Source of the DNA: Balaenoptera acutorostrata
Lineage: Eukaryota; Chordata; Mammalia; Artiodactyla; Balaenopteridae
Direction: 5' to 3'
NCBI RefSeq assembly: GCF_949987535.1
Contig: NC_080081.1
Span: forward strand, 48,644,973 to 48,708,972
DNA length: 64,000 nt
Shown: positions 57,783-64,000 of the stretch, piece after piece
How the letters are laid out: every line of letters starts with the position of its first letter
Position numbering within the stretch: the stretch's first letter is position 1
Notes under the pieces: generated by a model
Told to the model about the DNA's origin: nothing
Seen by the model: only the letters and a program-made list of their open reading frames with translations
Databases searched by the model: none
Made by a program: the position numbers and the translations under genes

Positions 57783-57810
57783 AAAACCTCACTCTTAACC
57801 ACTACACACA
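57783..57810 (-). mobile_element. MIR SINE, second part
   Basis: After the second TSD copy, CTCTTAACCACTACACACA completes the reverse-complement MIR head interrupted at 57026. Confidence 0.75.
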
Positions 57811-57814
57811 TAGG

Positions 57815-58170
57815 TTTCTATGCTTGCTGAGTTTAATTCCTTCAGAGGGCATTTGGATTATACTTCTTCAAAAGGTTGCCTATTAGCCTAAATATATAAA
57901 TAATTTGATATGTATATAACATACCCTTTTTTTCACCCACATATTGTTCTGCAATGATCTGTTGTCCAGGTAAAGGCAAAAAACATAGCTGACATCTGTT
58001 CCTTACTCTTTTAGGCAGGTGGATGTCAAAAGGTTCCGGGAAAAAAAAATGTGTCTAACCTTGGACTGATCTAGGCAAAAATTACAGATGATTAGAGTTA
58101 GTAGAGAGAGTAGGCTTTAAATGGGACAAATTTTGACATAAAGAGCAGTGAGCTGAACTTAAAAGGGAAG
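57815..58170. other. Unassigned non-coding DNA
   Basis: No recognisable repeat or gene. Confidence 0.4.
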
Positions 58171-58174
58171 AAGA

Positions 58175-58350
58175 TTGGACAGTGAAAAGAGCATGGATTT
58201 TGGAGACAGCAGATCAGAGTTACTTATTGGCTGTAAAAATATAAGTTTTTGTCATTCCAAGTATCAATTTCTTCATATCCCAAAGCAGATAATAACATCT
58301 GGTTATTAGCCACATTGTGAGGACCAGGTATAATATACTTAGTATATTTT
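58175..58350 (+). mobile_element. MIR SINE
   Basis: AGAGCATGGATTTTGGAGAC, TCAATTTCTTCATATCCCAA and GCCACATTGTGAGGACCAGG follow MIR in forward orientation. Confidence 0.7.
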
Positions 58351-58489
58351 AATATAATTGACCTGTGGTGGGGACTCGGTATCAGGTGGAATTCCAGTTA
58401 ATAAATGTAGAAGGAACTAGAGAAATAGAAACTCACTTTGTAAGACCACAGTCATAACTGTTGTAGACAAGATCTACTGATGAATGTTA

Positions 58490-59088
58490 AAATTCATGGC
58501 TAAAAGTTTGAGGAGAAACAGTATTTGCATAGTTTCAAAGTATCAAGATATTTATTAACTACAAAGGGAGACATAGTAACCTTACAGTAGAGAAATCCAG
58601 TAGACATGATTTCAATCAAGTTATCCAAGTTAGCATCACCAGGAAAAAGACATGGATATCATGAGCTCTTTGATATAATACATTGAGAAGGATCCATCAC
58701 TTCTGGGTATTCTTACAAAAATCATCACTCCATTCTCATCATGAGAAAAGAAATCCAGACAAATCCGAATTGAAGGAGAGTCTACAAAATAACTGATTAG
58801 TACTCTTCAAAAGGATCAGGGTTATGGAAGAGATGGGACAGAACTAAGAAGAAATAACAGTGAAATGCAGTCCTGAATGAATAAAAGGACATTAGTGGAA
58901 CAACTTCAAAGATTCTAATAAGATTTTTAATTTAGTTAATATACTGTACTAATGTTAATTTGGCTCTGATCTTTGTACTGGGTAAGGAGTTAATGTCACA
59001 GGAAGCAGGTGAGGGATATATGAGAACTCACTCTACTATTTTTGCAATTTTCTGTAAGTCTAGCATTAGTTCAAAATAAAGTAAAAAA
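58490..59088 (+). mobile_element. Ancient repeat 3' end, family uncertain
   Basis: GACATTAGTGGAACAACTTC, TAATGTTAATTTGGCTCTGA, GAGGGATATATGAGAACTCA and TAGTTCAAAATAAAGTAAAA form a stereotyped 3' end seen in old mammalian interspersed repeats (L1ME-like in style). The family name is not certain. Confidence 0.5.
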
Positions 59089-59089
59089 A

Positions 59090-59140
59090 AATCCCCAGTG
59101 ATTCTAATGTGTAACCAAGATTGAGAATCTCTGGATTAGA
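59090..59140 (+). mobile_element. MER5-like terminal fragment
   Basis: CCCCAGTGATTCTAATGTGT followed by AACCAAGATTGAGAATCTCTG matches one end of MER5A-type elements. Confidence 0.5.
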
Positions 59141-59144
59141 ATGC

Positions 59145-59985
59145 AGTACATCCTCAGCAAATGATAGCTATTACCAAACCTTGCTAAATGTCATGCATGA
59201 CCAATTAGTTTTGCTGTTCAGAAGTGTTCATTTTTTATGTTTGTCTGACCTGGATTTGTCTTTCCAGACAGTGATGGTTGAATGCATTCAAATATGACAT
59301 AGTCTTAAAAAATAGTCAGTCAAAGGGAATTTTGTATGACTCAGCTTTAGAAATTGTGTGTTTTTTCTAGGTAATAAGGGAACACCTCCTATTTCCTTGT
59401 CAAACTTTCCACATTAAAAATGTGAGTGACCTTCACCCCTACATAATCCTTGCTTTAAAGTCTGAGTCCTTTCATTCCTCATTAATTTTGTGATTGTTGA
59501 TGAATAAGATAGGGTGTCTCTTTAAGTTTGGCTTTGCATAGGAAAAAAAAACAATAGTATGTTACTCACTGAACATTTTCTAGGGCAGAACAATTATCTT
59601 GGTTTGATTAGCAAGGAAGGAAGGAAGAGGAATTAAGGAGGGGCAGTTCTGTTTATTTTCAGGCCCAAATTTAGAAATTCAGTAGAAAACATTAGGTAAA
59701 GCATAAGTATTTTCTTCAGCATGTATCACCCAGAAGAGAGTTTAGGAAAGAAGGAGACTAGAGTAGCTATTTACCTCTTTGTAAAGTTTTAAAATAATTA
59801 CTTGTATGGCAAGACTGCTCAATTTCTAAAATCAGAAAATTTGGAATAATAATTTCACTCCAGTTTATAACAGAGTTTAAAGTTCTTACTTCTTCCAAAG
59901 GGATCTCCAAATAAAGGACCCACTGCTTATGTGTTAAAGTAAAAATGCAAGTGATGAAGACAACCTGTGGAAGCAAGGGGCTCTA
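59145..59985. other. Unassigned non-coding DNA
   Basis: No recognisable repeat or gene. Confidence 0.4.
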
Positions 59986-59989
59986 AAGC

Positions 59990-60204
59990 CAGTAGTTTAG
60001 AATGTGCTGTGGTTATCTGCATAGGTTGCTTAATATCTTCATACTCTTTTTCCTCATCGGCAAATGGGGCTAATAATAGTGATTTTTTCATAATATTGAT
60101 ATAGGAAACAGTAAGATAATTTTTAAAAGTGCCTAGTAGAGTACCTGACACATAGTAAGTACTAAATATATGTTGTCTTTTGTTGTTGTTGTTGTTGTTG
60201 TTGT
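59990..60204 (+). mobile_element. MIR SINE followed by (TTG)n
   Basis: TGGTTATCTGCATAGGTTGC, TTTTTCCTCATCGGCAAATG, GTGCCTAGTAGAGTACCTGA and CACATAGTAAGTACTAAATA give MIR to its 3' end; TTG units at 60180-60204 follow. Confidence 0.85.
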
Positions 60205-60336
60205 TTTCCTAAGAAAAATGAAAAGAAGAAAAAGAGGTTAAAGAAAAAATCTGCACCCAGTTCTGGTAGAACCCCTAGACAGTGGCCTGCACCTACATCT
60301 ACCTATTAGTTAGCTGGGTATTTTTGATTAGTTCTT

Positions 60337-60491
60337 TTTTTTTTTTTTTTTTTTTTAAATTTTAGCCATTCTAACAGGTATAATGTGGTATCTCACTGTG
60401 GTTTTTTTTGAATATTTCAATTTCATTTAATTTATTTTTTTATACAGCAGGTTCTTATTAGTTATCCATTTTATACATATTAGTGTATATA
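60337..60491 (-). mobile_element. Composite L1-derived insertion (possible 3' transduction)
   Basis: A 155-bp insert between exact 18-bp TSDs, TATTTTTGATTAGTTCTT, at 60319-60336 and 60492-60509. Read on the minus strand it has three parts. First is a young-type L1 3' UTR end (AACTAATAAGAACCTGCTGT, then AAAAAAATAAATTAAATG). Second is an A-run leading into a piece of older L1 ORF2 (CACAGTGAGATACCACATTA). Third is a terminal poly-A of about 20. Sequence beyond the L1 end that is followed by a second poly-A is the structure expected of 3' transduction. Template switching between two L1 RNAs is the main alternative. Confidence 0.8.
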
Positions 60492-60544
60492 TATTTTTGA
60501 TTAGTTCTTGACATACATTAGGAGTTAGAGGATTATTGCTAAAT

Positions 60545-61325
60545 AAATGATTATAATCATGCTCTTCCAAATGTTCTCAACTCCTTTGACTATCCATTTC
60601 TCCTCCTCCTTGACCTGTGATAACCCTGTTTACTTGAGTTCACATGACCAGCTTCTCCTTGGATATCCCTGAGCATCTAAATATTGCTGGAGGAAGTTAC
60701 CTGTCTGAGCTGACTGGTTTCCTTTGAACTACCACACACCTCAAATGGACCTTCACCACCACTCAGAAATGTTTCCTCAGTAACTTTGCTCCCCAGCAAG
60801 ATTTTAATTTCAAACCTTCTCTCTTTTCACACTTCCCACCCTCTCATTCTTAGCTGAATACCTCACTTCATTTTTCATTCAGAAAATAGAAAACATAGAA
60901 TGAAAACTCCATCTGCCCACAGCTAAATCTAGAAACCTAAGTTCATTTGCCCCCATGTCTGTTATGTTCCCACCTGTTACTATGGAGGCCAGTCTCTGTA
61001 CTGTTGCTCTGAATCCCATCCACAGAGTCTCAATCACCTTTCCTGATTTACATCCACTTTCCTACATCCTCAGTCTTTCCCTCTTTCCTTGATTATTTCC
61101 ATGTACATGTAAACATGTCCCGCTACTTACCTTCTTAAAATATAGTGTTTCGTTGATCTGACATCCCCATCAACTACAGCTCAATTTCTCCATTCCTTTC
61201 AGGAGCCCACCTTTGTGAATAATCAAGCCTTATTTTCTATCTCACCTTCTATTTGCTTTCCATCCAACTCTAATCTGATTGTCACCTTCACCATTTCATT
61301 GAAGGTGGTGGGTTTGTAGTATGGT
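60545..61325 (+). mobile_element. L2 LINE fragment, region upstream of and into RT
   Basis: ACCTCACTTCATTTTTCATT, CAGAAAATAGAAAACATAGA, TAAACATGTCCCGCTACTTA, CATCAACTACAGCTCAATTT and TTGTCACCTTCACCATTTCA follow L2 ORF2 in forward order. Decayed; no intact frame. Confidence 0.65.
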
Positions 61326-61329
61326 GAGT

Positions 61330-62185
61330 TAAGTTTAATTCAGGAGGACATATTAGCAAAGTCATTTAGCCTTAAATCCAAGCCACAGTCTCTAGTTTAG
61401 ATCCATCAGTAAATGATAATTTGATTTTCAGTTTGGACTCCCATTAACATCTTGGCAGATGAAAAAAGAAAGATCATTTATTGGCCCCTTAAAAACCCTA
61501 GCAACTTTATGAATCAGCTAGGAACACTGGAAAATAGACAAATACTGGAAATTGGGACTTAAAGTAACATGGAGATAAGGTTTTCTGAATGACTGGTTAT
61601 TCAGTTTTCATAAGTACACATCATGTTGATTTTGACCTTGGTGGGTCACAACAGCTAAATATGACTGATGTCTCAGAAGCAAGGATAATTTTGGTTAGAT
61701 GAAGGCTTTTGTAAGCAGAGGCTTTATGGACAGACTTGGGCAGCAGATGCTGACCTGAGCCAGGCAGGTGCAATTTCTACCTCAATGGCATAGTCAGTGT
61801 GTGGCTTAGATTAGCTGGAAAAATCATCTTTTCATCCTAATTAAGATTTGCCTCAAAACAAGCAGAGTTTTAACATATGGAGTCTAAGTAATTGGAGTTG
61901 AGGAACTCAAGAAATTGACAGAGACTGTGTCAGATGGCAGACAAAATTGGAGAACAGGACCCTGAGTAGAAATAACAGTTTGTAAATTCGGTTGGGATTT
62001 TGTATAGAACAAGACCAAGAAACGTTTTGTACAATTTTGAATTGTTTCCATGAAAAAGAACAAGAACATTTTCTTAAAATTTCAGCATTTAAAGTGTGTC
62101 AGCTCTTTGGAAAATTTACTCAAATGAATTACATGAATCACCCCGATCTTAATGGGTACCGTTGGCTCAAACCTCTAATCCATAT
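61330..62185. other. Unassigned segment between two L2 parts
   Basis: About 850 bp that interrupts L2-derived sequence (60545-61325 and 62190-63160). It could be another insertion, such as the internal region of an old LTR element, but no diagnostic motif was found. Confidence 0.4.
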
Positions 62186-62189
62186 CTTG

Positions 62190-62514
62190 AATACAGTCAC
62201 TTTTTCAACATCTCCACTGCTTCCACCACAGCCTCAGGCAACATCATCATCTTCTTCCTGGGTATTGCAATAGCTTCCTGGTCTCCATCGTATGCTTGCC
62301 CCTCTAGAGCCCAGTGCTCTACACAACAGCCAGAATGACCTTTTACAAATGTAAATCAAATCACACCATTTTCCTGCTTAAAATCCTGCAGTGGTTCCCA
62401 TACCAATTAAGTTAAAATCTGCTATTACTTACCATGATTTACAGGGACCCTACATAATCCAGTCCCAACCACCCCTTATCATCTTTTCTTCTGGCAACTT
62501 TGCTTCAGCTACAA
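62190..62514 (+). mobile_element. L2 LINE, left part around a hAT insertion
   Basis: TTCCTGGGTATTGCAATAGC, CTACACAACAGCCAGAATGA, TTTCCTGCTTAAAATCCTGC and CCATGATTTACAGGGACCC are L2 in forward order up to the hAT TSD at 62507-62514. Confidence 0.88.
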
Positions 62515-62773
62515 CAGGTGTCCCCAACCCCTGGGCCACGGACCGGTCTGCGGCCTGTTAGGAACCGGGCTGCACAGAAGGAGGTGAGTGGCAGTGGAGC
62601 GAGCGAAGCTTCATCTGCTGCTCGCTCCCCATCGCTCCCCATCGCTCCCCATCGCTTGAATTACAGCCTGAACCATATCCCCCGACCCCCCACCCCCACC
62701 CCGTCCCCTATCTGTGGAAAAATTGTCTTCCACGAAACCATTCCCTGGTGCCAAAAAGGTTGGGGGACCGCTG
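62515..62773. mobile_element. Non-autonomous hAT transposon with perfect 8-bp TSD
   Basis: A 259-bp element starting CAGGTGTCCCCAACC and ending, reverse-complemented, CAGCGGTCCCCCAACC. These are terminal inverted repeats of hAT type. Flanks AGCTACAA at 62507-62514 and 62774-62781 are identical. The interior has GAACCGGGCTGCACAG, a triplicated CCATCGCTCC unit at about 62627-62655 and GAAAAATTGTCTTCCACGAA. No transposase coding. The 141-codon frame at 62500-62925 runs through it and is not a gene. Confidence 0.92.
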
Positions 62774-62781
62774 AGCTACAA

Positions 62782-63160
62782 TCTCAGGTCATTCTCTTTT
62801 CAGAGATTATGCATGTTTTATTCCTTTGGCCTTGGAATGCTTCCTCTTTCTTCTCCCCTACCCATCTCCATCCCTCCATTCAGACCTTAGCTCCAATGTC
62901 ATCTTCTCAGAGAGACATTTCCTGATCTCATTATCTAAAGCAGTGCCCAACTCATTCTTTCACCTTGTCACCTTCTAACCCATGACCTTGTTTCTTCTTT
63001 CTGTAACACCTATCACTCTGAAATCATCTTGTTTATGTATTTATTATTGTCTGCCTATCTCACTCGAATGGAAGCTGTATGAGGCCAGGGACTTTGGTTC
63101 ATGGTTGCATCCCTAATATCTAAAAACCATGCCTGATAGCAAGGAGTATCTGTCATGCCG
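62782..63160 (+). mobile_element. L2 LINE, right part to the 3' end
   Basis: After the hAT: TTTGGCCTTGGAATGCTTCC, AGCTCCAATGTCATCTTCTC, CTATCACTCTGAAATCATCT, TATGAGGCCAGGGACTTTGG and CATGCCTGATAGCAAGG. It is the continuation of the same L2 to its terminus. Confidence 0.9.
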
Positions 63161-63189
63161 GTGATTAACCGATTTGCCTCTCAACACCA

Positions 63190-63520
63190 AACTCTCTTTT
63201 CAATGTTGTGCTTTGTGCTGCTGGGGCTGGGAACCTGCCAATCACATTTCTCTCCCAGAGTTGGGCTCCTCTTAGGTTCTGCCCTTTGGCGGCAACAGAG
63301 GAAAATTACAAGGCTGGGAGAGAAGAGACCTCTTCCTACTCGTTCTTCTGTTGTTCCTGTCAGCATCCCTGCACCAACATTCCTTCACCCTGGCAGTGAC
63401 CCTTGATTCAGCAACAATCGGCTCCAATTTGCAGATTTCTACGCCTCCAGAACCAGCCCCATCACTCTCTCTCAGACACATTAACACCAACCTTCAGTGC
63501 CCTCTCAAAAGACTCCGGTT
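63190..63520. other. Ancient interspersed repeat, family not named
   Basis: GGGCTGGGAACCTGCCAATC, GGTTCTGCCCTTTGGCGGCA and GAAGAGACCTCTTCCTACTC have the stereotyped character of an old dispersed repeat. Overlapping 60-80 codon frames on both strands carry no domain. Confidence 0.4.
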
Positions 63521-63546
63521 CCAGGGGGCCTTCTAAGCCTGTAATC

Positions 63547-63855
63547 CAGTACTGCCCAGTAGAAAGAAAATTCAAGTCATTTGTAAAATTTTGTGTCCTT
63601 GTAGTCGCAGTATAAAAGTAAATATAAATAGATGACATAAATATGTTATTTAACCCAACGTATCCCAAAATATTATCATTTCAACATGTAATCAATATAA
63701 ACATTATTAATGAAATACTTTACCTTCCTTTTTTCATACTTAGTCTTTGAAATCTGGTATTTTACACTTTCAGTTCCTCTCAATTCAGACTAATGACGTT
63801 TCAAGCTCTCAAAAGCCAAATGTGGCTGGTGGCTACCATGTTGGACAATACCACC
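63547..63855. mobile_element. hAT-type (MER3/MER33-like) element
   Basis: Begins CAGTACTGCCCAGTAGAAAG and ends near AATGTGGCTGGTGGCTACCA and TGTTGGACAATACCAC. The ends are related as inverted repeats (CAGTACTGCCCA against GTGGTATTGTCCA). The interior includes ATCATTTCAACATGTAATCA. The 8-bp TSD was not resolved. Confidence 0.6.
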
Positions 63856-64000
63856 CTAAGTTTAATATTTGCAACATCTTCCCTCATTTTCCAGGCCCAG
63901 GGGTGGTGCTTTCTGCTGATACTACCTGTGATAAAACCATGTTTCCAGTTTTGTAACACCTACTTAATCATTCCTTGTATAAATCATCCTTTATTGAAAT
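63856..64000. other. Unassigned non-coding DNA to window end
   Basis: No recognisable repeat or gene. Confidence 0.4.

Noticed and set aside
62500..62925. 141-codon plus-strand frame
   Set aside because: Runs through a hAT element and flanking L2; low-complexity Pro/Ser-rich composition comes from the CCATCGCTCC repeat and CCCCAC-rich DNA.
1..64000. CRISPR arrays, prophage, operons or other bacterial systems
   Set aside because: No regularly spaced direct repeats, no dense coding, no ribosome-binding patterns; the repeat content is mammalian throughout.

Overview
The window reads as AT-rich, repeat-dense intergenic DNA from a placental mammal, most probably a cetacean or close relative. The organism call rests on three things seen in the sequence. 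There are several LINE-1 (L1) copies with the cetartiodactyl-type ORF2 and 3' UTR. Two antisense SINEs have the tRNA-derived head and long CpG-rich body typical of the CHR-2 family of whales and dolphins. There is also a deep background of eutherian fossils (L2, MIR, MER20, MER5, Tigger1, MaLR LTRs). I found no host protein-coding exon, tRNA, rRNA or snRNA. Every long open frame is a decayed L1 ORF or a shadow of a repeat.

Layout. 1-6.4 kb: mostly unassigned DNA with L2, MIR, MER5-like and old L1 scraps. 6.47-12.54 kb: an old L1 that appears 5'-inverted, split at 6925 by a 5.1-kb L1 (L1-A, 6926-12066) with a 13-bp target-site duplication (TSD). 13.36-21.27 kb: a full-length L1 (L1-B, about 6.4 kb without its insert) with 5' UTR and YY1-like site, itself interrupted by a 1.5-kb L1 (L1-C, 15916-17449). 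21.5-25.4 kb: a reverse-strand L2 broken up by a MER5-like element, an older L1 and other pieces. 25.7-26.5 kb: two long polypurine/polypyrimidine microsatellites facing each other. 27.2-29.6 kb: L2 and MLT1-like scraps and a TG/TA microsatellite. 30.97-36.53 kb: a reverse-strand L1 (L1-D). 36.5-43.5 kb: L2, a Tigger1 deletion derivative, a MIR apparently split by L2, a MER20 between two opposed MIRs, a CHR SINE and a 129-bp L1 stub. 43.6-47.9 kb: the least repetitive stretch, holding a CpG-rich young CHR SINE and the best candidates for conserved non-coding elements. 48-57 kb: old L1 5' region (reverse), MaLR LTR, MIR and unassigned DNA. 57.0-57.8 kb: L1 fragment inserted into a MIR. 58-64 kb: MIRs, L2 fossils, a possible L1 3'-transduction insertion (60337-60491), and a 259-bp hAT element with a perfect 8-bp TSD inside an L2.

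No gene network operates here. The content is a stratified record of retrotransposition: L2 and MIR first, then DNA transposons and MaLR LTRs, then old L1s, then cetartiodactyl L1s and CHR SINEs. The SINEs would have depended on the L1 machinery for mobility. All L1 ORFs here are broken, and in L1-A a reverse-transcriptase catalytic aspartate is lost. I see no convincing undescribed biological system. The items most worth checking are the composite insertion at 60.3 kb, the two candidate conserved regions at 43.7-44.06 and 46.0-47.3 kb, and the inverted microsatellite pair at 25.7-26.5 kb. Family names come from recognition by eye, not from a database search.
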